A stretch of 64,000 nucleotides of DNA from Nocardioides lijunqiniae (GCF_015024225.1 NZ_JACJGM010000001.1:310001-374000), one strand, 5' to 3'. Counted from the first letter of the stretch, positions 12,533 to 20,594 are shown. Translations and numbers: made by a program. The notes: generated from the letters alone by a model not told the origin.

Positions 12533-12548
12533 GTTACCGACTGGTAAC
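12533..12548. promoter_or_regulatory. Inverted repeat GTTACC-N4-GGTAAC, candidate operator
   Basis: Exact 6-base arms with a 4-base spacer, ending ten bases before the DUF4442 ATG at 12559. It is separate from the TGACACGTGTCA palindrome, so two different regulators or two promoters may meet here. TTACC-N4-GGTAA resembles sites of TetR-family lipid regulators, but which protein binds is unknown. Confidence 0.5.
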
Positions 12549-12558
12549 GTCTGGCCGC

Positions 12559-13038
12559 ATGAGCCAGGTCCTCACCCTCTGGAAGCGCGCCAACGCCCTG
12601 CCCCTGCTGGGCCCCGCCGTGGGCCGGCGCGTGTTCTCGCTCGCGTTCAGCCAGCGCGCGCCGTACTTCGCGACGATCCGCCCGCGCTTCGTCGACATCC
12701 GCCCGAACCGTGCGGAGCTGCTGATCCCCAAGCGCCGCGGGGTGCACAACCACCTCGGGACCGTGCACGCCATCGCGCTCTGCAACGGCCTCGAGGCCGC
12801 GATGGGGGCGCTCGCCGAGGCGAGCATCCCGGCGGACCGGCGCTGGATCCCCAAGGGCATGGAGGTCGCCTACACCGCCAAGGCCACCAGCGACATCACC
12901 TGCGTCGCCGAGACCGACCCCGAGCAGTGGACCTCCGACGACCCCGACCTCCCGGTCCGCGTCCGCGGCGTCCGCGACGACGGCACCGTGGTGGTCGAGG
13001 GCGTCATCCGGCTCTGGGTGACGCCGAAGACCCGCTGA
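12559..13038 (+). CDS. DUF4442 hotdog-fold protein (thioesterase-like)
   Basis: 159 residues of the DUF4442/YiiD-C hotdog family, related to acyl-CoA thioesterases. The central helix region NHLGTVHAIALCNGLEAAMGALAE (about 72-95) is the hotdog helix with its conserved Asn-His-x-Gly-Thr-x-His start. The strands after it (PKGMEVAYTAKATSDITCVA, PVRVRGVRDDGTVVVEGVIRLWVTPK) fit a 4HBT-type barrel. ATG 12559 follows the operator-like repeats. It is divergent from the LLM/phosphotransferase pair and converges on gluD with only three bases between the stops. Acyl-thioester hydrolysis is a family-level inference. Confidence 0.82.
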   Translation: MSQVLTLWKRANALPLLGPAVGRRVFSLAFSQRAPYFATIRPRFVDIRPNRAELLIPKRRGVHNHLGTVHAIALCNGLEAAMGALAEASIPADRRWIPKGMEVAYTAKATSDITCVAETDPEQWTSDDPDLPVRVRGVRDDGTVVVEGVIRLWVTPKTR

Positions 13039-13041
13039 GGG

Positions 13042-13911
13042 CTAGACGAGCGTCCGGTCCGGAGTCGGGCCGCCGACCATGCCGACCTCGAGCGGCTTCC
13101 GCTGACCCACCAGCTTGTGCTGCACCCAGGTGGCGACCAGCGTCAGCAGGTAGTTGACCACGATGTAGAGCAGCGCCATGACGAAGACCGTCTGGATCTG
13201 GTTCTGGAAGCCGTTGTAGATGCTGCGGCCCACGGTCGAGAGTCCGATGGCCCCGATCGCGTAGCCCAGGCTGGTGTCCTTGAGCGCGACCACGCACTGG
13301 CTGATGATCGCCGGCAGCATGATCTTCACCGCCTGCGGCAGCAGGATCAGGCTCATCACCTGGGTCTTGCGCATCCCGATCGCGTACGCCGCCTCGGCCT
13401 GTCCGCGCGGCACCGCGAGGACGCCGGCGCGGAACACCTCGGCGAGCACGGCGCCGTTGTAGACGGTCAGGGCGGCCACGACGCTCCAGTAGGCGCCGGT
13501 CGTGCCGTTGCTGACGCCGCCGGCGACCTTCACCTCGTAGAAGAAGAAGATCATCATCAGCAGCACGGGCACCGCGCGGAAGAACTCCACGACCGCCCAG
13601 CACGGCCACCTGACCCAGGCGTGCTCGGAGAGCTTGCCGACGCCGAAGACGACCCCGAAGACGACGGCGAAGATGATCGAGGTGAAGGCCATCTGCAGCG
13701 TCTTGAGGAGGCCGTCGACCAGCAGCGCCTCGATGTACTTGGGCGTGAGCAGCGGCTCCCACTTCACGTAGGCGAACTGTCCGGTCTGCTGCAGGCGCAG
13801 GGCGATGAACGCGAGGACCGCGAGCAGCGACAGCGACGCGACCAGGGTGTAGATCCGGTGACGCCGGACGGTCTTGGGACCGGGGGCGTCGAAGAGGACG
13901 GCGGCGGCCAC
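13042..13911 (-). CDS. gluD: Glutamate-type ABC transporter permease GluD
   Basis: 289-residue inner-membrane permease of the HisMQ/GluCD family. A cytoplasmic N-tail and first helix (IYTLVASLSLLAVLAFIAL) are followed by the permease core starting LLVDGLLKTLQMAFTSIIFAVVF. The EAA loop is EVFRAGVLAVPRGQAEAAYAIGMRKTQ, the contact site for the ATPase. The GTG start at 13911 shares one base with the gluC stop (TAGTG), so translation is coupled. It is the last gene of gluABCD. The Corynebacterium GluABCD system imports glutamate; related importers take glutamine or aspartate, so the substrate remains provisional. Confidence 0.9.
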   Translation of the reverse strand: MAAAVLFDAPGPKTVRRHRIYTLVASLSLLAVLAFIALRLQQTGQFAYVKWEPLLTPKYIEALLVDGLLKTLQMAFTSIIFAVVFGVVFGVGKLSEHAWVRWPCWAVVEFFRAVPVLLMMIFFFYEVKVAGGVSNGTTGAYWSVVAALTVYNGAVLAEVFRAGVLAVPRGQAEAAYAIGMRKTQVMSLILLPQAVKIMLPAIISQCVVALKDTSLGYAIGAIGLSTVGRSIYNGFQNQIQTVFVMALLYIVVNYLLTLVATWVQHKLVGQRKPLEVGMVGGPTPDRTLV

Positions 13912-14594
13912 TACGCGACCCTCCAGCGGCGCTCGAGGCGCGCGGAGGCGAACGAGAGCACCTCGACGAGCACGACGAAGATGAGTGCGAAGGCCACGAA
14001 GATCTCCGTCCGGGAGCTGGCGTAGTCGTTGGTGAGGCCCTTCATGCGGGCGAAGGCCTCGAGCACGCCGAGGACGCCGCACACGGTGGTGTTCTTGAGC
14101 ATCGCGATCTGCACGCTCGCCAGCGGCGGCACGGAGGCGCGCATGGCCTGCGGCAGGACGACCTCGCGCATGACGCCGCTGAACGGGAGGCCGATGGCGC
14201 GAGCCGCCTCGGCCTGGCCGAGGTCGACGGCGTTCACACCCGAGCGCAGGGCCTCGCACACGAAGGCGGTGGTGTAGACCGTCAGGCCCACCACGCAGGC
14301 GGCGTAGAGGTTGTTGAGGTTGAGGTCGCCGATGCTGATGTCGACGAAGCTCCACGTCAGCCCGATCTTGGGGCCGGCGAAGCGGAAGAAGATGATGACG
14401 ATGAGCAGGGGGGTGTTGCGCACGAGGGTCACGTAGATCGCGGCGGCGCGGCTCAGGACGGCCACCGGGCCGACCCTCATCGCCGCCAGCAGCGTGCCGA
14501 AGATCCCGGAGAGCACGCCGGCGACGACGAACAGGCTCAGCGTGTAGCCGAAGGCCAGTGCGACAGCGCTCGCGTTGTCGAGCACGACGTCCAT
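13911..14594 (-). CDS. gluC: Glutamate-type ABC transporter permease GluC
   Basis: 227-residue permease with about five membrane helices. It starts MDVVLDNASAVALAFGYTLSLFVVAGVL. The EAA motif EALRSGVNAVDLGQAEAARAIGLPF lies at about 128-152 and marks the ATPase-coupling loop. It pairs with GluD to make the heterodimeric channel. It lies downstream of gluB across an 81-base gap that carries a long hairpin, and directly abuts gluD. Length and motifs are normal for the family. Confidence 0.92.
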   Translation of the reverse strand: MDVVLDNASAVALAFGYTLSLFVVAGVLSGIFGTLLAAMRVGPVAVLSRAAAIYVTLVRNTPLLIVIIFFRFAGPKIGLTWSFVDISIGDLNLNNLYAACVVGLTVYTTAFVCEALRSGVNAVDLGQAEAARAIGLPFSGVMREVVLPQAMRASVPPLASVQIAMLKNTTVCGVLGVLEAFARMKGLTNDYASSRTEIFVAFALIFVVLVEVLSFASARLERRWRVA

Positions 14595-14622
14595 CGGGGC
14601 GCCCTTTCGTGCTGGTCGTGGT

Positions 14623-14662
14623 CGACGCCGGGACGAGCGGTGGTCCGCTCGTCCCGGCGTCG
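14623..14662 (-). terminator. Long perfect hairpin between gluB and gluC
   Basis: 18-bp perfect stem (14623-14640 with 14645-14662) and a four-base loop, 13 bases after the gluB stop. No T-run follows in the minus direction, so it is more likely an attenuator or an mRNA-stabilising structure than a full terminator. It would raise binding-protein expression over the permeases. Confidence 0.8.
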
Positions 14663-14675
14663 TACCGGTGTCAGG

Positions 14676-15569
14676 TCAGGCTGCGGGGCACGGGTCGAGG
14701 GCCGGGGGCTCCGGCGTCTCGGCACCGCTGCCGCCGAGCGTCAGCTCGAAGGCCTCGGCCCACGAGCCGTCCTCGAAGGACTCCTCGAGCACGCCGTTGA
14801 TCCAGTCGCACATCTCGGGCGTCTCCAGGCTGTAGCCGACGCCGATGCGCTCCTCGGAGAACTCGTCGCCGACGACCTTGAGCTCGCCCTCGTTCTGGGC
14901 GGCGAGGCCCAGCAGGATCGAGCCGTCGGTCGACATGGCCTCGACGGTGCCGTTGAGGACGTCCTCGGCGCACTGCGAGTAGGTGTCGGCGGGGGCGCCC
15001 TTGGCGCCGGCGGCCTCGACGTTCTCCAGCGAGGTCGAGCCCGTCACGGAGCAGACCGTCTTGCCCTTGAGGTCCTCGATGCCGGCGATGTCGCTGTCCG
15101 CCTTCACCAGCACCTGCTGGCCGGTGACGAAGTACGGGCCGGTCTGGCCGACGACCTTGCGGCGCTCGTCGGTGATCGAGTACGACGCCAGCACGAGGTC
15201 GACGCGTCCCTCCTCGAGGTAGGGCTCGCGGTTGTCGGAGATGGTCTCCTCCCAGGTGACCGAGTCCGAGGCGGGGTCGATGCCGAGGTCGGCCACCAGG
15301 AGCTTGGCGACCTCCACGTCGAAGCCGGTCGGGACGTCGGAGGAGGCGTCCTTGAAGCCCAGGCCGGGCTGGTCGTACTTGACGCCGATCGTGATCTTGC
15401 CGGCCTCGGCGAGCTCGGCCATCTTCGTGCCCTCCTCGAACTTGCCCTCCTCCACCTCCTCGGCCTCGACGTCACGACCCTCGTCGTCGCTGCCGGCGTC
15501 GCCGCAGGCCGCGAGGCTGAGGCTCAGCCCGAGTACCGCGATGGCGGCCTTGATCCTCGTGTGTCGCAT
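14676..15569 (-). CDS. gluB: Glutamate-type ABC transporter substrate-binding lipoprotein GluB
   Basis: 297-residue exported binding protein. The lipoprotein signal MRHTRIKAAIAVLGLSLSLAAC ends in the lipobox LAAC and is followed by an acidic linker (about 22-48). The type-2 binding-protein fold begins ITIGVKYDQPGLGF. VLASYSITDERRKVVGQTGPYF is the ligand-cradling segment and GIEDLKGKTVCSVTGSTS the hinge crossing. ATG 15569 is chosen over a TTG six bases upstream because AAGGAG lies at a normal distance. It sits directly downstream of gluA (12 bases) and captures the amino acid outside the membrane. Confidence 0.93.
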   Translation of the reverse strand: MRHTRIKAAIAVLGLSLSLAACGDAGSDDEGRDVEAEEVEEGKFEEGTKMAELAEAGKITIGVKYDQPGLGFKDASSDVPTGFDVEVAKLLVADLGIDPASDSVTWEETISDNREPYLEEGRVDLVLASYSITDERRKVVGQTGPYFVTGQQVLVKADSDIAGIEDLKGKTVCSVTGSTSLENVEAAGAKGAPADTYSQCAEDVLNGTVEAMSTDGSILLGLAAQNEGELKVVGDEFSEERIGVGYSLETPEMCDWINGVLEESFEDGSWAEAFELTLGGSGAETPEPPALDPCPAA

Positions 15570-15581
15570 ACGCAATCTCCT

Positions 15582-16358
15582 TCAGTGCTTGAGGATCTTG
15601 CCGAGGAAGTCCTTGGCCCGATCGCTCTGGGGGTTGGTGAAGAACTGTTCGGGGGTGTTCTCCTCGACGACCTGGCCGTCGGCCATGAACAGCACGCGGT
15701 CGGCCGCCGTCCGGGCGAAGCCCATCTCGTGGGTCACCACGACCATGGTCATCCCGCGCTCGGCGAGGTCGACCATGACGTCGAGGACCTCCTTGATCAT
15801 CTCGGGGTCCAGGGCCGAGGTGGGCTCGTCGAAGAGCATGACCTTGGGCTCCATCGCCAGCGCGCGGGCGATCGCGACGCGCTGCTGCTGGCCACCGGAG
15901 AGCTGGGCGGGGTACTTGGCGGCCTGGTGGCCGATGCCGACGCGGTCGAGCAGCTCGTGGGCGCGGGCCTCGGCCTCGGCCTTCGGCTTCTTGCGCACCT
16001 TGATCGGTCCGAGCGTGACGTTCTCGAGGATCGTCTTGTGGGCGAAGAGGTTGAAGCTCTGGAAGACCATGCCGACCTCGGCGCGCAGGTTGGCCAGCTC
16101 CTTGCCCTCCTGCGGCAGCGGCTGCCCGTCGAGCGTGATCGTGCCCTTGTCGATGGTCTCGAGGCGGTTGATGGCCCGACACAGCGTCGACTTGCCCGAC
16201 CCGGACGGCCCGATCACCACGACGACCTCGCCACGGTGGACGGTGAGGTTGATGTCCCGGAGCACGTGCAGCTGGCCGAACCACTTGTCGACCTTGTCGA
16301 GCACGACGAGCGGCTCTCCCGTCCCCGGGGTCCGTTCCTCGTTCTCCAGCGCAGTCAT
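15582..16358 (-). CDS. gluA: Glutamate-type ABC transporter ATPase GluA
   Basis: 258-residue ATPase of the GlnQ/GluA class. Walker [10 protein letters not shown] (about 50-58), Q-loop [13 protein letters not shown], signature [15 protein letters not shown], Walker [15 protein letters not shown] and the switch histidine in [10 protein letters not shown] are complete. It couples ATP hydrolysis to amino-acid import through GluC and GluD. The ATG at 16358 is preferred to longer open frame upstream, since the extra part has no family similarity and runs into the divergent miaB promoter. It is the first gene of gluABCD. Confidence 0.93.
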   Translation of the reverse strand: MTALENEERTPGTGEPLVVLDKVDKWFGQLHVLRDINLTVHRGEVVVVIGPSGSGKSTLCRAINRLETIDKGTITLDGQPLPQEGKELANLRAEVGMVFQSFNLFAHKTILENVTLGPIKVRKKPKAEAEARAHELLDRVGIGHQAAKYPAQLSGGQQQRVAIARALAMEPKVMLFDEPTSALDPEMIKEVLDVMVDLAERGMTMVVVTHEMGFARTAADRVLFMADGQVVEENTPEQFFTNPQSDRAKDFLGKILKH

Positions 16359-16473
16359 GCGGGGGACCCTAGCGGCACATAGTCCGATGGGGCCATGTCG
16401 AGACTGGGGTGTTGCAGACCCGTGACCCACGGGATTCGGGCGGGCGGGCGCGCCGCCGTACGCTTTCGGGGTC

Positions 16474-17994
16474 ATGTCTGCCACTCCCACGAGCGCTCCC
16501 GCACGCACCGCCGTCGGCTCCGCGCGCACCTACGAGGTCCGCACCTACGGGTGCCAGATGAACGTCCACGACTCCGAGCGCCTGACCGGGCTGCTGGAGA
16601 CGGCCGGCTACACCGCCTTCGACCGCGCGGACGCGGCGGCCGAGACGCAGGCCGACGTCGTGGTGTTCAACACCTGCGCGGTCCGCGAGAACGCCGACAA
16701 CAAGCTCTACGGCAACCTGTCGCACCTGGCGCCGATCAAGGCCGCCAACCCGGACATGCAGATCGCCGTCGGCGGCTGCCTGGCGCAGAAGGACCGCGAC
16801 ACGATCACCGCCAAGGCGCCGTACGTCGACGTCGTCTTCGGCACCCACAACATCGGCGCGCTGCCGGTGCTGCTCGAGCGCGCGCGGGTGCAGCAGGAGG
16901 CCCAGGTCGAGATCCTGGAGTCGCTGGACGTCTTCCCCTCGACCCTGCCGACCAAGCGCGAGTCCGCCTACGCCGCGTGGGTGTCGATCTCGGTGGGCTG
17001 CAACAACACCTGCACGTTCTGCATCGTGCCGGCCCTGCGCGGCAAGGAGAAGGACCGCCGCCCCGGCGACGTCCTCGCCGAGATCGAGGCGCTGGTCGCC
17101 GACGGCGTCTCCGAGGTGACCCTGCTCGGGCAGAACGTCAACGCCTACGGGGTGGAGTTCGGCGACCGCCAGGCCTTCTCCAAGCTGCTGCGCGCCTGCG
17201 GGTCGATCGAGGGGCTGGAGCGCGTGCGCTTCACCTCGCCCCACCCGGCGGAGTTCACCGACGACGTCATCGAGGCGATGGCCGAGACGCCCCACGTGAT
17301 GCCGTCGCTGCACATGCCGCTGCAGTCCGGCTCCGACCGCGTGCTGAAGGCGATGCGCCGGTCCTACCGCTCGACCAAGTACCTCGGCATCATCGAGCGG
17401 GTGCGCGCCGCCATGCCCGAGGCCGCGATCACCACCGACATCATCGTGGGCTTCCCGGGCGAGACCGAGGAGGACTTCCAGGCGACGCTGGACGTCGTGC
17501 GGCAGTCGCGCTTCTCGGGTGCCTTCACCTTCCAGTACTCCAAGCGCCCCGGCACCCCGGCGGCCACGCTCGACGAGCAGGTCCCGCCCGACGTGGTCAA
17601 GGACCGCTACGGCCGCCTGGTCGAGCTCGTCAACGACATCGCCTGGCAGGAGAACCAGCGCCTGGTCGGGCGCCGCGTCGAGCTGATGGTGTCGGAGGGC
17701 GAGGGTCGCAAGGACGCCGAGACGTTGCGCCTGTCCGGCCGTGGTCCCGACAACCGGCTCGTGCACTTCCTCGCGCCGGCGGAGCCGGTGCGTCCGGGCG
17801 ACCTGGTCACGGTCGACATCACCTACGCCGCCCCGCACCACCTGGTCGCCGACAGCCCCGCCGTCGTGCGCCGCACGCGCTCCGGCGACGCGTGGGAGGC
17901 CCGCCAGGGTCGCCCGGCGGACGCCGGCGTCTCGCTCGGCATGCCCACGCTCGGCGTGCCCGCGCCGCTGCCCGCCGCCCCGGCCTGCCGCTGA
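16474..17994 (+). CDS. miaB: tRNA-2-methylthio-N6-dimethylallyladenosine synthase MiaB
   Basis: Radical-SAM methylthiotransferase that adds the 2-methylthio group to i6A37 of tRNAs, acting after MiaA. It has 506 residues. The N-terminal UPF0004 domain carries three cluster cysteines (Cys27 in YGCQMN, Cys68 in NTCAVRE, Cys102 in GGCLAQ). The radical-SAM core has CNNTCTFC (Cys176, Cys180, Cys183). A TRAM domain follows (about 385-460), and the Pro/Ala-rich tail is dispensable-looking. The ATG start has no competing start nearby. It overlaps the next gene by ATGA. The miaB-miaA-dapF-hflX grouping is conserved in actinobacteria. Confidence 0.96.
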   Translation: MSATPTSAPARTAVGSARTYEVRTYGCQMNVHDSERLTGLLETAGYTAFDRADAAAETQADVVVFNTCAVRENADNKLYGNLSHLAPIKAANPDMQIAVGGCLAQKDRDTITAKAPYVDVVFGTHNIGALPVLLERARVQQEAQVEILESLDVFPSTLPTKRESAYAAWVSISVGCNNTCTFCIVPALRGKEKDRRPGDVLAEIEALVADGVSEVTLLGQNVNAYGVEFGDRQAFSKLLRACGSIEGLERVRFTSPHPAEFTDDVIEAMAETPHVMPSLHMPLQSGSDRVLKAMRRSYRSTKYLGIIERVRAAMPEAAITTDIIVGFPGETEEDFQATLDVVRQSRFSGAFTFQYSKRPGTPAATLDEQVPPDVVKDRYGRLVELVNDIAWQENQRLVGRRVELMVSEGEGRKDAETLRLSGRGPDNRLVHFLAPAEPVRPGDLVTVDITYAAPHHLVADSPAVVRRTRSGDAWEARQGRPADAGVSLGMPTLGVPAPLPAAPACR

Positions 17995-18725
17995 TGGTCG
18001 CCGACGCCCCCACGATCCTGGCCACCTCCGGCGGCATCGTCGCCGGGTCGCGCACCCGCTGGGAGGTCGGCCCGCTCACGCGCCACGCCGTCGACCTGGC
18101 CGGCGTCACCGGCCGTGCGCCGCGGGTCTGCTACGTCGGCACCGCCGGCGGCGACGCGGCGGAGGGCATCCGCAACTTCTACGACATGGCCCAGCTGGCC
18201 GGCTTCGCCGGCTCGCACCTGTCGCTCTTCACCATGCCCAACGTCCCCGACGTACGGGAGCACCTGCTGGCCCAGGACGTCATCTGGGTCTTCGGCGGCA
18301 GCGTCGCCGGGCTGCTGGCGACGTGGGAGCTGCACGGCGTGGGCGAGGCGATGCGCGAGGCGTGGGAGGCCGGCGTCGTCCTGACCGGCGTCTCGGCGGG
18401 CTCGATCTGCTGGCACGTCGGCGGCACCACCGACTCCTTCGGCCCGGACCTGCGCCCGATCACCAACGGCCTGGCGCTCCTGCCCTACTCCAACGGCGTC
18501 CACTACGACTCCGAGGAGCAGCGCCGCCCGCTCTTCCAGTCGCTGGTCGCGGACGGCACCCTCCCGCCGGGCTACGCCACCGACGACGGCGCCGGCCTGC
18601 TCTACCGCGGCACCGAGCTCGTCGAGGCCCTCGCCGAGAACGGCTCCGCCGGCGCCTACTCCGTCGACCGCACCCCCCACGGCACCGCCCTCGAGACCCC
18701 GCTCGACGTGCGGCGCCTGCGGTAG
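17994..18725 (+). CDS. Peptidase E-like serine peptidase (family S51)
   Basis: 243-residue class I glutamine-amidotransferase-like serine hydrolase of the peptidase E family, which cleaves Asp-X dipeptides. The nucleophile Ser134 lies in VLTGVSAGSICW. VIWVFGGSVAGLLATW (about 96-111) is the conserved strand-loop before it, and the His/Glu region appears in NGVHYDSEEQRRPLFQ. The ATG overlaps the miaB stop, an unusual partner, so the two are co-transcribed. The protein has no signal peptide. S51 membership is clear, but actinobacterial members are also found as uncharacterised PepE-like proteins, so substrate specificity is open. Confidence 0.87.
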   Translation: MVADAPTILATSGGIVAGSRTRWEVGPLTRHAVDLAGVTGRAPRVCYVGTAGGDAAEGIRNFYDMAQLAGFAGSHLSLFTMPNVPDVREHLLAQDVIWVFGGSVAGLLATWELHGVGEAMREAWEAGVVLTGVSAGSICWHVGGTTDSFGPDLRPITNGLALLPYSNGVHYDSEEQRRPLFQSLVADGTLPPGYATDDGAGLLYRGTELVEALAENGSAGAYSVDRTPHGTALETPLDVRRLR

Positions 18726-18732
18726 GCGCCGT

Positions 18733-18996
18733 GGTCCAGATTCGCCGGTCGACCGGCGAAACTCACGCCTGACCGACGAAGCTTCAGCGGTCAGGGTCCA
18801 GAAACGTGCGCGGAGGTGTCACCCACGTCGGCAGTTGGGGCATCGGACGGACCTGTCCGCGCTTGAGCGACCCGATGTGCTGACCAACTGCCGACATCGA
18901 GCTCGGGCACGGGCCTGACCGACGAAACTCCCGCCTGACCGACGGAGTTTCGGCGGTCAAGGTCCAGTTTCGCCGGTCGACCGGCGAAACTCACGC
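18733..18996. repeat. Composite structured intergenic repeat
   Basis: Fills the convergent gap after peptidase E. Two 36-base copies (18733-18768 and 18961-18996, one mismatch) frame it; the second contains a perfect 24-base palindrome at 18967-18990. Between them are CCTGACCGACG units (about 18768, 18914, 18934), a 9-bp hairpin (18923-18931 with 18944-18952) and a nested stem: GTCGGCAGTTGG 18827-18838 with its complement 18884-18895, then CATCGG with CCGATG inside. No open frame of note is present. It may serve as a bidirectional terminator or be a mobile repeat. Confidence 0.75.
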
Positions 18997-19023
18997 GGGC
19001 GGCGCACGGCACCGCGGGGCCGC

Positions 19024-19461
19024 TCAGTCGGAGCGCGGGTCCTTGCTGGAGTAGCCGGCCTTGGGCTCGAGGCCGTCGGGGCTGGGCTCGTGGCCGCCGG
19101 TCGACTGCTCGGGCGGGGCGTCGTCGAGGGAGGTGGTGCGGCCCTCGCTGGTGTCGCGTACGCCGGTGGCGGCGTGCTGGCCGGGGCCGGCGTGGCCCTC
19201 GCGCTCACTGCTCACGCCGAGGTCGCCCGAGGGGTCCTGGTCCGACGACTGGATGTCGTAGTCGTCGTCGGGTACGTCGGGACGCGCCTCGTGCCCCTCC
19301 GGACCGGCCTGACCCTCCGGACCGGCCTTCCCGGCCTGCCCCTCCGGACCCTCCGGACCGGCTTGCCCGGCCCGCCCGGCCTGCCCTTCAGGACCGGCCT
19401 GCTCGTCCTGCCCAGCCGGCCCCACCGGACCTCCGGCCCCCGCGGCGCCCTCGCCGCTCAT
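19024..19461 (-). CDS. Collagen-like Gly-X-Y repeat protein, cytoplasmic, unknown function
   Basis: 145 residues, low complexity, no signal peptide or membrane segment. Residues about 22-56 are unbroken Gly-X-Y triplets (AGPEGQAGRAGQAGPEGPEG and on) rich in Pro, Glu, Gln and Ala, as in bacterial collagen-like proteins. The rest is acidic and polar (PDVPDDDYDIQSSDQDPSGD) and ends in a short basic/acidic tail. The ATG overlaps the stop of the preceding acidic gene (ATGA), which supports it as real despite the simple composition. The opposite strand is also open but has the profile of a shadow. It resembles no enzyme. Confidence 0.6.
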   Translation of the reverse strand: MSGEGAAGAGGPVGPAGQDEQAGPEGQAGRAGQAGPEGPEGQAGKAGPEGQAGPEGHEARPDVPDDDYDIQSSDQDPSGDLGVSSEREGHAGPGQHAATGVRDTSEGRTTSLDDAPPEQSTGGHEPSPDGLEPKAGYSSKDPRSD

Positions 19462-19742
19462 ACCGGGTTCTCCCGGTCGGCCTCGTCGGCGCCACCGGTG
19501 TTGTCCTCGTCGGTCTCCGTCTCGGTGGCCTCGGTCGAGGTGTCCTCACCCTCCTGCACCTCGTCGGGCTCGTCCTGGATGGCGGGGTTGTCCTGCGGGT
19601 CCAGGTCGGCGGGCGTCGGGTCGCCGTCGGCGGCCTCGCCGTCCACGCCGTCACCGTGGTCGATCGCGTCGACGCCTCCGGGGTTGGGCTCGCCGGGCTC
19701 GATCTGCGGCTCGGGCTTGGGGCCCAGGTCTTCGTCAACCAT
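19458..19742 (-). CDS. Small acidic protein, unknown function
   Basis: 94 residues, strongly acidic and Pro/Asp/Glu-rich (MVDEDLGPKPEPQIEPGEPN at the start, STEATETETDEDNTGG near the end), probably disordered in the cytoplasm. The ATG at 19742 lies just downstream of the Nudix stop at 19754, and the stop overlaps the collagen-like gene. I recognise no domain. Its place between a Nudix hydrolase and a collagen-like protein, in a run of four low-complexity small genes, suggests that these belong together, possibly in stress or desiccation tolerance; nothing in the sequence proves this. Confidence 0.6.
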   Translation of the reverse strand: MVDEDLGPKPEPQIEPGEPNPGGVDAIDHGDGVDGEAADGDPTPADLDPQDNPAIQDEPDEVQEGEDTSTEATETETDEDNTGGADEADRENPV

Positions 19743-19753
19743 GCGGCGTCTCC

Positions 19754-20236
19754 TCAGAATCCGAAGGTGCTGTAGGGCTTCGTGGTACCCGACCGCACCG
19801 ACTGCAACACAGCCAGCTCGTGCGGCACGACGGGGTCGGGCAGCGCGTCGAGGGCGCACCAGCGCAGCTCGGCGCACTTCTCGGGCTCGACGACGCGGGG
19901 CTCGCCGGTCCAGGTCCGGGAGGTGAAGAAGAAGTCGACCCGCTCGTCGATCGCGTCGGCGTGGCGGGTGCGCTGCATCGAGGTCACGAACCGCAGGTCC
20001 AGCCCGCTGACGCCGATCTCCTCGGCCGCCTCGCGCTCGGCGGCGTCGTACGCCGTCTCCCCGCGCTCGACGTGCCCGGCCGCGGCGGCCGCCCAGTGGT
20101 CGTCCATGTAGCCGGTGTTCTGCCGCAGCTGCAGCAGCACCTCCGGCCCGGTGACCCCGTCACGCACCAGGAAGACGTAGGCCGCGGGCACGACCACGAA
20201 GCGGCCGTGGGTGTCGCCGCTGCCCGGGTCGCTCAC
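19754..20236 (-). CDS. Nudix hydrolase
   Basis: 160-residue pyrophosphohydrolase. The complete Nudix box Gx5Ex7REUxEExGU is at 54-76: Gly54, Glu60 and the REAAEEIG core. The N-terminal strand VVPAAYVFLVRDG and PEVLLQLRQNTGYMDDHW mark the branch resembling nucleotide/NADH or 8-oxo-dGTP-type Nudix proteins with a Tyr-Met-Asp insertion. The start ATG at 20236 overlaps the stop of the 53-residue upstream gene. It is the only recognisable enzyme in this cluster. The substrate is unknown. Confidence 0.9.
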   Translation of the reverse strand: MSDPGSGDTHGRFVVVPAAYVFLVRDGVTGPEVLLQLRQNTGYMDDHWAAAAAGHVERGETAYDAAEREAAEEIGVSGLDLRFVTSMQRTRHADAIDERVDFFFTSRTWTGEPRVVEPEKCAELRWCALDALPDPVVPHELAVLQSVRSGTTKPYSTFGF

Positions 20237-20394
20237 TGGGACGGCTGGTCCTCGGTGGTGCCGGCGTTCTCCTCCTGGAGGGGGTCGGTGTGGCCGTCGT
20301 CGTGCTCGTCGGGCAGCTCGCTGTCGTGCTCGCCCGGCGGGGTGTCGAACGGCTCGCCGGTCAGCTCGTCGTCGGTGGTCGGCGACTCGCTCAT
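20233..20394 (-). CDS. Small acidic protein (53 residues), unknown function
   Basis: 53 residues, acidic and hydrophilic (MSESPTTDDELTGEPFDTPP, then HDSELPDEHDDGHTDPLQEE), without hydrophobic core or cysteines, so probably disordered. It overlaps both neighbours by four bases: the MT0933-like gene upstream and the Nudix gene downstream. These ATGA junctions are the main support for it being translated. No family recognised. Confidence 0.55.
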   Translation of the reverse strand: MSESPTTDDELTGEPFDTPPGEHDSELPDEHDDGHTDPLQEENAGTTEDQPSQ

Positions 20395-20594
20395 CGCAGG
20401 TCGTCGTTCTTGCCGTCGAGCTTGTCCAGCCCGTCCTTGGCCTTGGACTGCACCTTGGCGATCTTGTCGGCGTGCTTGCCGCCGGTCTTCTGGTCGGCCG
20501 CCGCGGCGGCCTTGTCGATGCCGTCGGAGATCTTGTCCCCGTGCTTGTCCACGGCGTCGGTCAGCTTCTTCTTCGCGTCGTCCAGGAAGCCCAT
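20391..20594 (-). CDS. MT0933-like antitoxin-family protein
   Basis: 67 residues, Lys/Asp/Ala-rich amphipathic helices: MGFLDDAKKKLTDAVDKHGD, KISDGIDKAAAAADQKTGGK, then HADKIAKVQSKAKDGLDKLD. The MGFLDkAK start and the D-KTGGK-hxdKI-Kvq signature match the PF14013 (MT0933/Rv0909) family, whose founder is an antitoxin paired with an SRPBCC-type toxin. No such toxin is next to it here. It is the first gene of the minus-strand cluster running to 19024. An alternative view is a general small stress protein (CsbD-like helices). The family match is good; an antitoxin role is doubtful. Confidence 0.75.
   Translation of the reverse strand: MGFLDDAKKKLTDAVDKHGDKISDGIDKAAAAADQKTGGKHADKIAKVQSKAKDGLDKLDGKNDDLR

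Noticed and set aside
19090..19926. Plus-strand frame over the collagen-like and acidic genes
   Set aside because: The minus-strand genes show ATGA overlaps and a coherent operon; the plus-strand product has no features beyond simple composition.
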